Assembly: GCA_022510525.1 (NCBI GenBank)
Contig: JAFLTH010000001.1
Location: forward strand, 1-64,000
Reading direction: 5' to 3'
DNA length: 64,000 nucleotides
From: Lachnospiraceae bacterium
GTDB lineage: Bacteria; Bacillota; Clostridia; Lachnospirales; Lachnospiraceae
The notes beneath the pieces were generated by a model. That model was not told the origin of the DNA, made no database searches, and worked only from the letters and a program-made list of their open reading frames with translations. Shown here piece by piece: positions 7,974 to 16,527 of the stretch; within the stretch, counting starts at the first letter, position 1; the number at the start of each line of letters is the position of its first letter. The translations under genes and the position numbers were made by a program.

Positions 7974-9434
7974 ATGGCATACCCTAAACAGTTAATATCG
8001 TCTCTAGCAGACAATCTTAATAAAACTTTAGTCGATTTCTTTGAAATAGAGCATTTAAAAGTATTTCCGATTTACAGCAGTCTCAATGACCTGATCGCTG
8101 AGACATTATTGGAATATGTAAAAGAAGAGACTGGAAAGTCTGAATTGAAATCCATCCACGGCACACAGGTAAAAATGCGCCGCCAAAAGAAAAATCGCTG
8201 GTTAATTGCACTTGAGGAAAATATTGGCAAATATGAAATAACGAATAAAAAGCATCCATTTTATTCCGTCCAACATGATTATGAAGTCCTGCCCGGTCAC
8301 AGTTTCCTAAAATTGTATGATGCCAAAGACGTAGATTCAGCTATTAAGAAATGTAATGATTCTATAACACAGTGGACAGAAAATGATCAAGCCTTGTTGA
8401 TTGAATATCCTTTGATTTCCAACAAGACAAAAAAACAGATCCTCTCTTCTTTCCGAATTGATTTGATCATCAACCTGATTGACAGCATTATTACTTACTG
8501 GGATGGTAATATAGAAGCTTACTTTGCAAAGAAACCTGAAATCTTATTAGATACACCGTTTTTTTCACCTAACCGTTACTCAGTTCCTCTACATCAATCT
8601 GTTGATGCTTATGTTGCGGATTTAATAAGCTTTGATGCAGAAAATACAGTATTCCAGATGCTTGTAAGTGGCGATTCTGAGCACATCGAGGACCGACAGA
8701 AAGTAAAGGTATTCGACTCCAAGGATAACCAAATCCTTCTGACGCTGCTTAATAACATAAAATTGGATTTTTATGAGAGCAAGGCCATCACAATCGAAAT
8801 CGGAACGCTGGCAAAAGCCCTGAACAGCCGCCCTAACAAGCATTGTTATGAAGACGTAAAGACTAGGCTCCACACAATGGCCGGAACTACATTCCGCTTA
8901 TACCGTAAAGATAATCCGGATGAAGCTCTGCTTACATTTAATTTCTTTGATAATGTGATGACACCAGAGAAAGATGGCAAGGAATATGCCATTGTCACAT
9001 TCGGCAATATACTGTTTGATGCTGTCACAAAAAAACAGATGATCGCCGTGACTGCCAGCAGTTACAATTCACTGGAGCTTGACTTGAGTAGACTTTTGTA
9101 TCACAATCTCCAAAAAGAACGCATTACACTGTCCTCATCTTCCGCCCCTGATGAAAACGGGCATCTGGTAAAGAGTTATGACTACTCCTATTTTCAGCGT
9201 ATTATACTCTTCAAAAAACGGAAGAAGGCAGACAATATTTTACTGATAAGACAGACACTGGATGAATTTGTGGATAAGAAAATTGCACTTGCAAAGTACG
9301 AATATCAGCAGAACAATGGGTTGTTTACTTTATATTTTTTCAATCTTACAGATGATGAGAAATCAGATCTAATTCCCAAAAACTATGAACCTGGGAATGG
9401 CACTCAAATGGAACTTACAGATATTTGGGAATAA
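7974..9434 (+). CDS. Plasmid replication initiator-like protein (winged-helix Rep type)
   Basis: 486 residues; ribosome binding site AAGGAGGTACTT. Residues about 240-385 resemble the tandem winged-helix region of Rep_3/TrfA-like initiators: SKDNQILLTLLNNIKLDF, then a helix-rich IEIGTLAKALNS, then a predicted strand region and LDLSRLLYHNLQKERI. The N-terminal 200 residues are not recognised. It is transcribed away from the methylase operon. Family assignment is from pattern only; a transcription regulator with the same fold is the main alternative. A second candidate initiator is at 16528-17745. Confidence 0.55.
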   Translation: MAYPKQLISSLADNLNKTLVDFFEIEHLKVFPIYSSLNDLIAETLLEYVKEETGKSELKSIHGTQVKMRRQKKNRWLIALEENIGKYEITNKKHPFYSVQHDYEVLPGHSFLKLYDAKDVDSAIKKCNDSITQWTENDQALLIEYPLISNKTKKQILSSFRIDLIINLIDSIITYWDGNIEAYFAKKPEILLDTPFFSPNRYSVPLHQSVDAYVADLISFDAENTVFQMLVSGDSEHIEDRQKVKVFDSKDNQILLTLLNNIKLDFYESKAITIEIGTLAKALNSRPNKHCYEDVKTRLHTMAGTTFRLYRKDNPDEALLTFNFFDNVMTPEKDGKEYAIVTFGNILFDAVTKKQMIAVTASSYNSLELDLSRLLYHNLQKERITLSSSSAPDENGHLVKSYDYSYFQRIILFKKRKKADNILLIRQTLDEFVDKKIALAKYEYQQNNGLFTLYFFNLTDDEKSDLIPKNYEPGNGTQMELTDIWE

Positions 9435-9448
9435 GTTTATTTTTGTTG

Positions 9449-9501
9449 GGAGTGTTGCAAAATAGCTCAATTTAGACTACTAAGCTATTATGCGACGCTC
9501 C
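9449..9501 (+). terminator. Long hairpin after the initiator gene
   Basis: Arms 9449-9467 and 9483-9501 pair over 19 positions with two G-U pairs and one mismatch, around a 15-base loop. It starts 15 bases after the initiator stop codon and is followed by TCTTCTTGT. It is probably a terminator or RNA-stabilising hairpin; a small transposon end is less likely. Confidence 0.55.
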
Positions 9502-10259
9502 TCTTCTTGTACCCATCCTTTTGTCAGATTATAGCAAATCGCTTTCTAAAACCTGCTATCTTGGCAAATCCACTGCCGGATAAACATGTATCTGATATAT
9601 TTTACATGGATATAAATCCCCTGTATAAGAAAAACTTCTCTTATTCTCATTATCCAATCTTGTTCGCTAATGGCATTCCCTCTTTCTTTTATATTTTGAA
9701 ATACACAAATTTATACATAAAAAGCACCTGAGCTTATAACCCAAGTGCAATCCTATTATTTAGTTACTACACCTATTTTCAAGAATTAAAAGAAATTGTA
9801 CCGTCTATTCCGATAATATTGAAAAGTTTAATCAATATAAGGATATTAAAATATATCGCTTTTCTTGTATAGTTTTTACTTTGTTTTGTAACAGGTTTCT
9901 GATCCCAGTCCGGGCTAAAACTGACCCATGAAAGACTGAAACGAAGATTTTATTTAAATTGTATTGCATAGCAATAAAAATTTTTCTTATCATAGTAATT
10001 GGACTTAAACTAACTGTATATATGACATTCAAGCAATTATATATTTTAATCCTTGGTAAGGTTACAGTAGGCGGGAACTATAATTCGGCACGTGACAGTG
10101 GCAGACGGCTAGATTTTACCCGCCTATCTCTGTCTCTTTACATAAAATTAAACTGTAATGTATCAGATATACAATCATTTAAAATATATAAAAACAGGAA
10201 CTGTATTGATACGGAATATTTTACCTGATTTTATATTGCTATTATTGAAGCTCATCATG
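9502..10259. other. Gene-poor interval with two RNA-like hairpins
   Basis: No convincing gene. A 74-codon plus-strand frame at 9507-9731 lacks a ribosome binding site. Two structures stand out: a minus-strand terminator-like hairpin (9724-9748, GCACTTGGG/CTCAGGTGC then TTTTT) and a structured block at 10051-10126. Confidence 0.5.
10051..10126. ncRNA. Possible structured RNA
   Basis: A perfect 8-bp closing stem (TAGGCGGG at 10068-10075 with CCCGCCTA at 10119-10126) encloses 43 bases with further G/C-rich pairing potential, much more G/C-rich than its A/T-rich surroundings. On the plus strand it is preceded by AATCCTTGGTAAGGTTAC, loosely like the leader hairpin of the replication operons. Strand and function are unknown. 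Confidence 0.35.
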
Positions 10260-11198
10260 TTAATTCCTACTTGGATATTTAATTTCTGTTGATGTGAATA
10301 TATCATCAATAGAAATATTGAGATGTCCGCTGCTGTCAATGGCATACTCGTTGCCATAAACAGAAAATGTATCCCCTTCTTTATAGCCGATTGCTATCCA
10401 GTTCATTTTGTTCAACCGTTTTATCTCTGCGTTAACGTTTATGACCTTACCAGATTCCTGCAGTATATAAGTATGTTTTCCTGCTCCCGCATCTATGGAA
10501 AAGAAACCTGGGGTAATTCCGACTTTTTCACAGGTCGATAAAACCTCATCTCTGCTATATCCCCACAGATCTATTCCTCGTGCCAGATGCGTCAGAATAT
10601 TCGACGCCTTTTGCATCTCCCACTTATAATTTGTCCCTTTTTGTCCTGTTTTCTCTGACAGTAACGACTCCGAAGCTGCATATCCAATTCTTCCATTTTT
10701 GACAGTCCACGCGTATCTACTGCCACTTGATGTTGTCCATGAATAATAACTTTTATTATTCAGAACCAGAGAATTGTTTACAGCACGAATGCCTGGCAAA
10801 GAGTTTGCGTTAATCTTCGGCACTGCATAATTTGGTACTACCTGGCTACTACCATTATAATCAAAACAAATCACGCCATAATCCTTAAAATCAGGGTTAT
10901 ATCCGCAGGAAACATTCTCCCCAAAATTGATTGCAGCCAGAATAGCACTTGGATTATTATAGTTTGCAAAATAATAGGATAATTCATTTGCAGATACATT
11001 TGCGCTTTTGTCTATCAGTGCAGCTATGGATTTCTTTGAAAAACTCCGTGCCGTATCAGAAATAAATATACTATCTCGATTTTTATTATTTCCTCCCCCA
11101 AGCAATATCTGAATCGCTTTTTGATGCATTGTCACTTCTGACTGTTTTGAATATGCCAATAGCCGGTTTACTGCATTAACATCTGTCACTGACTTCAT
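10260..11198 (-). CDS. Hypothetical protein
   Basis: 312 residues, not recognised. There is no signal peptide or membrane segment. The middle is rich in Asn, Ser and Tyr with repeated aromatic-containing strands (KSYYSWTTSSGSRYAWTVKN), suggesting a beta-rich fold. The C-terminal part (EGDTFSVYGNEYAIDSSGHL) also looks beta-sheet. The ribosome binding site GGAGGGTAATC is clear. A 14-bp inverted repeat at 11251-11290 lies just upstream and may be its operator. Confidence 0.65.
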   Translation of the reverse strand: MKSVTDVNAVNRLLAYSKQSEVTMHQKAIQILLGGGNNKNRDSIFISDTARSFSKKSIAALIDKSANVSANELSYYFANYNNPSAILAAINFGENVSCGYNPDFKDYGVICFDYNGSSQVVPNYAVPKINANSLPGIRAVNNSLVLNNKSYYSWTTSSGSRYAWTVKNGRIGYAASESLLSEKTGQKGTNYKWEMQKASNILTHLARGIDLWGYSRDEVLSTCEKVGITPGFFSIDAGAGKHTYILQESGKVINVNAEIKRLNKMNWIAIGYKEGDTFSVYGNEYAIDSSGHLNISIDDIFTSTEIKYPSRN

Positions 11199-11250
11199 GA
11201 TTACCCTCCAAAAATTTTAATAATATTATTTTTTCATCGTCATTATATCC

Positions 11251-11290
11251 TTAGTGTATCAGCTATAATAAATATTAGCTGATACACTAA
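11251..11290. repeat. Perfect 14-bp inverted repeat between two genes
   Basis: TTAGTGTATCAGCT (11251-11264) and its exact complement (11277-11290). It sits 9 bases after the stop of the PPC-domain gene and immediately upstream of a TATAAT-like element for the 10260-11198 gene. There is no U-tract, so an operator is at least as likely as a terminator. Confidence 0.65.
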
Positions 11291-11298
11291 GTAACATA

Positions 11299-12186
11299 TT
11301 ATTCAACCGGTAAATCGGGTGCCACATATCTTATTGTCATAGTTGGAGAAAATGTTTTGCTGGACGAACTAGTAGATACAATTTTTGCTCCCCATTCTTG
11401 ATCCAATGATGAAGCAGTCTCTGAAACCGGCAAACTATATGAAAATGTTGATTTTGTTGCTACCCAATGGCCATAATGCTTATTATAGAAATATCTTTCT
11501 GAACTTACAGAGGACGTACATCCGCCAATACTTATTTCGTATCCTATCGCATTTTCCGGTATGCTGGAAATTTCACTAAGGTCAACTGTATCATCCCACG
11601 TTCCTTTAGCCGCTAATGTAGTCGATCTAAATGTATGCGTATAGCTTCCAAGTGTATATTGAGGATTACCAATGGTAAAATAGTATGTTGAAGAAATGCT
11701 TGTTGTATCATGATATACTCTTAAATAATATAATCCACTTTCTGGAACGGGAACACTGTATACATTTGTATCTCCATACTTCTGAAATTCAAAAGTTGTT
11801 AAAGGTACAACGGAATTTGAAGAAGTATACAGCTCCACAGTTATTGTACCTGATCCAACATTCAAATCCAGATAGTTTTCATCATCTGAATATAAATAAA
11901 CCTTATACCAATCCTCATCATCATAAGACAATGTCCCTGTAACATAACGATATACCGATGTCTGATTGGAAACATACTGCGCCGGCGTCTGTGCATTTCT
12001 TGTAATAAGTTGTGCTTGTTCATAAGAGTCATTCGGCTCGGCGTCAGTATAAGCTGTTGAAGCATATACTGTCTGCCCACTAAAATACAGACTTGCACTT
12101 AATGCTACTGCAAAAGCCAAAGATACTCCAACACATTTCCTAAGCCACCTATCAAATTTTCTTTCTGTGATTTTTTTAGTTTTCAT
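11299..12186 (-). CDS. Secreted protein with PPC (pre-peptidase C-terminal) domain
   Basis: 295 residues. A Sec signal peptide occupies about residues 1-43 (basic start, hydrophobic core, end near VYA). Next comes a PPC-like beta-sandwich (AEPNDSYEQAQLI, then DEDWYKVYLYSDD and SGLYYLRVYHD, about residues 48-175). The C-terminal third is a beta-rich region with no assignment. No protease domain is attached, so it is a stand-alone PPC protein acting outside the cell. It shares the ACGTACAA direct-repeat operator with the SH3b gene although they lie 10 kb apart. It has an unusually long leader of more than 300 bases. Confidence 0.7.
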   Translation of the reverse strand: MKTKKITERKFDRWLRKCVGVSLAFAVALSASLYFSGQTVYASTAYTDAEPNDSYEQAQLITRNAQTPAQYVSNQTSVYRYVTGTLSYDDEDWYKVYLYSDDENYLDLNVGSGTITVELYTSSNSVVPLTTFEFQKYGDTNVYSVPVPESGLYYLRVYHDTTSISSTYYFTIGNPQYTLGSYTHTFRSTTLAAKGTWDDTVDLSEISSIPENAIGYEISIGGCTSSVSSERYFYNKHYGHWVATKSTFSYSLPVSETASSLDQEWGAKIVSTSSSSKTFSPTMTIRYVAPDLPVE

Positions 12187-12535
12187 GTCAATACCTCCTG
12201 ATTTTTAATTTGGTGCAAATAACAATACACCTTTGTAAGTTAGTAGAAGATCTAAGAATCTTTTGTAAAAACACCTTTCCGCAGTTCATTCGTCATTCAG
12301 AACCGCATCGCTCCACCGAAAGGTTTGAGCGATTTATATTATTTCTGATATATACTTAATTTTTCACCTCCCTATTAAGATAAATAGCCATGAGCAGAAC
12401 TACATATATTTATCTTTGAATCAATGTGTTATTCACATCTCTAAAGATAAATATAGCTACTATATGACTCGTCGGAATCACATAATTTTTTAATAGCATT
12501 TTACAAACGTACAACTTTTTGTTCTGACGTACAAT
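12187..12535 (-). promoter_or_regulatory. Long leader with operator repeats and hairpins for the PPC gene
   Basis: The pair ACGTACAAC (12507-12515) and ACGTACAAT (12527-12535) has a 20-bp pitch, matching 1750-1778. Downstream on the minus strand lie an 11-bp inverted repeat (12407-12417 with 12443-12453) containing an inner 5-bp repeat, and a 7-bp repeat ATCGCTC/GAGCGAT (12307-12333). A translated leader is not evident; a structured 5' UTR is possible. I could not match it to a known riboswitch. Confidence 0.45.
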
Positions 12536-12638
12536 GGATACATTCCAGTTTATATATTTATTTCTTCAACTTTCCCCATTTTATTGCTGCCCATATAAAA
12601 CATATGTTTAAGAATACCTTCAAAAATATCTATTAATG

Positions 12639-12666
12639 CAAAAAACCGCCCCATAATAGGAGCAGT
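12639..12666 (-). terminator. Terminator downstream of the 12787-13488 gene
   Basis: Minus-strand ACTGCTCC..GGGGCGGT followed by TTTTTT, about 120 bases after the stop codon. Confidence 0.6.
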
Positions 12667-12786
12667 TTTGTAGTTCTGTCTTGTACTTTTTATCTTCATC
12701 CCTGATATCGGCAGGAAGGTACTTTGAAACAGTATCATATGATATTTCATTTTGCAGAATGACTTTGTCTCCTTTTGACGGTTTGC

Positions 12787-13488
12787 TCAATCCACAGTAA
12801 TAATCGTCTCTATATATGCATTAAATTCATCTAAAAGCTTGAGCAAATCATCATACTGCTCCTTCCGTTCATCATTAGCAACGTTGATTATAAAATTAAA
12901 TAATTGCACAAAGCAGCAGTATGTCTCCGTATGCTGTACCATTTTGCAAAAATTACTGTAAGAAATTATACCTTCGTGCTCGTCTCCGCAAAGCATCATC
13001 TGTCCAATATCATACTGTATCACATAATAAATGCCATAGTCTCTGTTTAAAATCTCTTGTAATTTCTCTATGTATCCTAATATTTTTCTTCTATGGCTAT
13101 TTTTAAAATTAACAAGGGTCATATGCTGCTTCACATGATAAGAATGCGCAATCAGGCAAGCTAGCAGATAACAGGTTGAGGCCAGATTGGCTCCATGTTC
13201 ATAGTACCATTTCAGTTCTTTACCCTTAATGTCCCTTATGCTTCTTATTATCTGTCCATTAATTACGCGTATAGAATTATTTTCTCCCTTCTTCTCTTTA
13301 CGCTCCTTATTGTAGCGCAAACGAGTTAAATTATCCAAAATTTGCTTATTCAGCGGCTCAAGATATCTGGAAATATTTTCTTTTTTCTTTCCTTGAATCT
13401 CTCTTTTATTGATAAGAAACTGCGCCGCAATCTGTGTAATACAAGTAGAAAAGACACCAATTAAACCTATTAAAATTTCATTTTCCAT
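12787..13488 (-). CDS. Hypothetical protein with one N-terminal membrane segment
   Basis: 233 residues from the ATG at 13488, preferred because GGAG lies 10 bases upstream. The frame is open to an ATG at 13599, but that extension may be a remnant of upstream DNA. One hydrophobic segment near the start (EILIGLIGVFSTCITQIAAQ) is followed by a basic helix and an alpha-helical cytoplasmic part. No domain is recognised. Confidence 0.6.
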   Translation of the reverse strand: MENEILIGLIGVFSTCITQIAAQFLINKREIQGKKKENISRYLEPLNKQILDNLTRLRYNKERKEKKGENNSIRVINGQIIRSIRDIKGKELKWYYEHGANLASTCYLLACLIAHSYHVKQHMTLVNFKNSHRRKILGYIEKLQEILNRDYGIYYVIQYDIGQMMLCGDEHEGIISYSNFCKMVQHTETYCCFVQLFNFIINVANDERKEQYDDLLKLLDEFNAYIETIITVD

Positions 13489-13726
13489 ACAATTCAACTC
13501 CGTCATTTGTTTCATATATTCTTTAATCTGTGTTTCTACACATACCTCTGTATCTCCTCTAGGCTGGCATGCCGAATATTTCTCAATCGCTTTATCCAAA
13601 GCCGCCTCATTGTCCCCCCGTCATAGCTATTTATCTATTGAATGCGTTTACCCGTTTTTGCTTACCAACTCTTACAAAACAAAGCTGTCAACCGCCCCTC
13701 CGTTATACAATCGCTTTCATCCAGAC

Positions 13727-13940
13727 CTATAGTATAGCTGCCTGCAGTTTCGACAGAGCGCGGATATACCCGATGAACGAATCTATACGCTTCTCAAAAG
13801 AAAGCAGCTCAAACAGGTTGGGTTTTGTCAGCGGTTCAAGCGTGTAACCTGTAACTTTCGCACCTACACGCAATAATACACTACACAGCTAGTCGCCTTT
13901 GAAGCCGGTATACCTGTCACCAAGATTCTTTTGCTTTGGT
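13727..13940 (-). pseudogene. Relic of CDP-glucose 4,6-dehydratase (rfbG-like)
   Basis: The minus strand encodes a fragment that closely follows the N-terminal Rossmann part of RfbG: ILVTG in one frame, then TGFKGD, an in-frame TAG, LCSVLLRVGAKVTGY, LEPLTKPNLFELL and DSFIGYIRALSKLQ before a final stop. So there is at least one frameshift and one nonsense codon, and the remaining two thirds of the gene are gone. It shows that this stretch once held O-antigen or capsule sugar genes. Confidence 0.7.
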
Positions 13941-13979
13941 AAAAATCTGATAATTCATTCTCTTCCTCATCTTATCTTC

Positions 13980-14615
13980 CTATTGTCCAATCCTTTCTAA
14001 TGCCCAGGTCGCACGCTTTCTAAGTTCTTCGTTTACAATCGGTTTCCCATCCACACTCAGATATCCATACTCTCCTGTTTCTAAGAATTTACGCATACCT
14101 TCTCTGTTTACCCAAAAATAAATTCCCCAATGTTCAAAATCCCATTCCTCTGAAAATTCATTACATTCGAAATCTACATAAAATAACTTCTGATCCTTTA
14201 CAATAAAATTCTGAGGCATATAATCAATATTTAAGCAATTTGCATATAAAATCCGGCACATCTTCCGCATCTGCACAAAATATGACAACGGAAGATCTTG
14301 CTGTGCCAACATCTCAGCCAACGATGGGCCTTTTATATACTCCTTGAGCAGATACTGCTCATCTCTGTTAAATCCGAATAACTTCGGCATCGGAATCTGT
14401 AATTTCCGCAGAGTTTCATAGTCCCTTAATTCAGCTTCTAACTTGTCGCTTCCAAAATTATAAACTTCACATTTTTCATAATGCAGCTTTTTCAAAACGG
14501 CAGGATGCTCTTTATATTGAACCAGATAAGAATATCCGCCTTTTCCCTTCCCCAGAAATCGGAGTACTGATATCAGATTGCCTTCAAAGATTATTTTATC
14601 TCCAATTTGCAACAA
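13980..14615 (-). CDS. Protein-kinase-fold protein (small lipopolysaccharide/RIO kinase-like)
   Basis: About 211 residues from a TTG at 14615, chosen because GAAGG lies about 8 bases upstream; the frame is open to an ATG at 14768. Visible kinase-like parts are a glycine-rich loop (LGKGKGGYSYLV), a lysine in AVLKKLHYEK, an alpha-C-like glutamate region (AELRDYETL), hinge (YLLKEYIKGPSL), a catalytic-loop position (INIDYMPQNFIV-like, with N present but HxD replaced by D in LNIDYMPQN) and the metal-binding VDFECNE. It may phosphorylate a small molecule or sugar. It lies next to the sugar-gene relic. Confidence 0.6.
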   Translation of the reverse strand: MLQIGDKIIFEGNLISVLRFLGKGKGGYSYLVQYKEHPAVLKKLHYEKCEVYNFGSDKLEAELRDYETLRKLQIPMPKLFGFNRDEQYLLKEYIKGPSLAEMLAQQDLPLSYFVQMRKMCRILYANCLNIDYMPQNFIVKDQKLFYVDFECNEFSEEWDFEHWGIYFWVNREGMRKFLETGEYGYLSVDGKPIVNEELRKRATWALERIGQ

Positions 14616-14857
14616 ATCATCACCTTCTCTGATGTGCAGCAGCACAATTTTCACACATTTTATGTTATAAGGAAGTGTGTTGATGCGCACCCCCTCATTA
14701 ACTGAATACATTTTCCTTTCTGACAAACATAATGTACACACTATATCAAATGTAAAGCGAAAAAACAATATAGGTCAAATTGCATTTTTTGACAAAATAT
14801 TTGCATATTTTGCTTATTTGCATGCATAGGTTTATGTTATATCTATTATGATACGCT

Positions 14858-15196
14858 ATGATACTCGTTTGCTATTACAAAATCTCTATGACAAATATAC
14901 AATTTAATCAACTAACACCAACTATTATGCTCTTTGTTACAAGTGATCAAGTAGAAGAAAACTCTGGACATCTCGAAATCCGCTTAGATGAAATACTAAA
15001 AAGGAATCAGCAAAATAAGTTATGTTATATGCCGGAAATGAACTGGAAACAGATTAATAACTACTGCATCAACAGCATTACACTATTAAATGCTTATCAT
15101 ATAAAACTTTCACAATCAATCATTAATATTAAACTTGTAGCTCTTAAGAAGCTGTATTGTAGCGTAATACGCACCATTATAATTATTATTAGAAAA
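14858..15196. other. A/T-rich interval before the iteron array, doubtful ORF
   Basis: A 113-codon plus-strand frame (14858-15199) exists but has no ribosome binding site. It ends inside the first iteron and has a low-complexity end (IRTIIIIIRK). I see no supported gene. Confidence 0.3.
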
Positions 15197-16397
15197 TGAT
15201 ACCCTTTTCTTCGCCTTTTTTACTTTTTCTTCTATTTACATATTTTTTTTGATAAAATGATACTTTTTTTTTCGCCAATTATTAAATTTTATCGCTTGAC
15301 TTACTCAGTCAATACTGAAATCTAAAGAAAATGAATTCTAAATCCATATTTTTGATACTTTTTTTTTCGCCTTTTTTAAGATTTTATTCCTTTTCATAGA
15401 GAATTAAGCAATATCGTTAAAAATGATACCATTTTTTTCGCTATTTTACTGCTTTACATTTTAGTACTGACCTGGTCAATAATCATATTTTTACATTTGA
15501 CTATATTTTTGATACTACTTTTTTCGCCTTTTATTCAGATTTTATCTATATATGCTATTTCCATATTTTTTGATGACAATTTTTTCGCCAAAATATTATA
15601 TTTTTTTGAAATACTTTCTTTCAAACCTTTCCATAAAACGCTCTAAACCTAGATATTTCTAAATTTGATACCTTTTATTTCGCCTTTTATTAACATGGTG
15701 TGCATCTCATACAGATTGTTCAAGATATAACTGAGTTACCTTTCCTGATAGCTCCTCAGTTCCATTTTGCTGTTTTTCTATTTTCCCTGAATGAATTATG
15801 ACAGTTAATTACAAATTGCCTTTTATTGAGAAAAATGATACCTTTTTTTTCGCCAATTAGTTAATTACGGATTAAAGCATATTATAATGGAATAAATGAT
15901 ACCTTTTTTTTCGCCTTTTTTCCTAAGTATCATTTTTTTTCTTCTTTAGAATGCTTCTTAATGCTTTTAGAGCATATCAAATAGCAAAAATGATACTTTT
16001 TATCTCGCCAAATAAGTTTTTTTATACTATTTTTTTCGCCAGTTCTGGTAAATTTGAAAAATGATATCTCTTTTTTCGCTATTTAAGTAAAAATATCTTG
16101 TTGTAAAAAATTTTTTTGATTAAAATAATAATAAATTAGTTTATTTTGCTGCTTTTTTGATACCATTTTTTTCGCCCTTTTTGCGCTTATGCTTTCCACT
16201 TTCTAAAAATTCAGTTTTTGATACCGTTTATTTCGCCCAAAAAAATCCAAAAAAATTTTTTAGCTGACATTTATTTCCTGAGACAGCATAAATCACTTGT
16301 TTTCCGAAAATGATACCTCTTTTTTCGCCAGTTATATATCCCCTATGAAAACACGATAATTTCGTATTTTTTGAAGATTGATACTCTTTTTTTCGCC
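15197..16397 (+). repeat. Iteron array, 16 copies of a 19-bp repeat (candidate origin)
   Basis: Consensus TGATACCTTTTTTTTCGCC. Copies start at 15197, 15258, 15353, 15424, 15510, 15571, 15666, 15836, 15897, 15991, 16022, 16062, 16158, 16219, 16311 and 16379. All are direct and all 19 bp; TGATAC and TCGCC ends are conserved, the centre varies. Two interleaved series each recur roughly every 147-170 bp, with frequent 61-bp and about 95-bp gaps. The region is very A/T-rich and non-coding. Direct iterons upstream of a DNA-binding-protein gene are the hallmark of an iteron-type plasmid origin. The missing copy near 15730 breaks the pattern once. Confidence 0.85.
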
Positions 16398-16409
16398 TTT
16401 TTCACATGA

Positions 16410-16438
16410 TTTACAATTCATTTAAAACCCGCTATAAT
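16410..16438 (+). promoter_or_regulatory. Consensus promoter of the Cys-rich initiator candidate
   Basis: TTTACA (16410-16415), exactly 17 bp, TATAAT (16433-16438). The last iteron ends 13 bp upstream, so a protein bound to the iterons could repress or activate this promoter. Confidence 0.8.
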
Positions 16439-16527
16439 GCAACTTGAAAATACTATATCATGTACTCGGTTTATGTACAAATACAATATCTATTCTGACA
16501 TAGATAGATATGGAAAGGAGCACTGCT

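Noticed and set aside
9507-9731. 74-codon frame after the initiator gene
   Set aside because: No ribosome binding site; begins right after a hairpin and looks random.
12187-12340. Cyclic-di-GMP or other known riboswitch in the PPC leader
   Set aside because: An AAACC-like motif is present but the rest of the consensus does not fit.
12550-12750. 66-codon minus-strand frame
   Set aside because: It contains the terminator hairpin and has no ribosome binding site.
12620-12790. 56-residue minus-strand frame starting at a TTG that overlaps the preceding stop codon
   Set aside because: Protein-like composition, but no ribosome binding site, and its end runs through the terminator.
13627-13722. 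Possible rfbF (cytidylyltransferase) start remnant beside the rfbG relic
   Set aside because: Only a few codons (MKAIV-like) match, too short to support.
14858-15199. 113-codon frame before the iterons
   Set aside because: No ribosome binding site, low-complexity end inside the first iteron.
15197-16397. CRISPR array reading of the repeats
   Set aside because: Repeats are only 19 bp with a variable centre, spacers differ widely in length (12-151 bp), and there are no cas genes.
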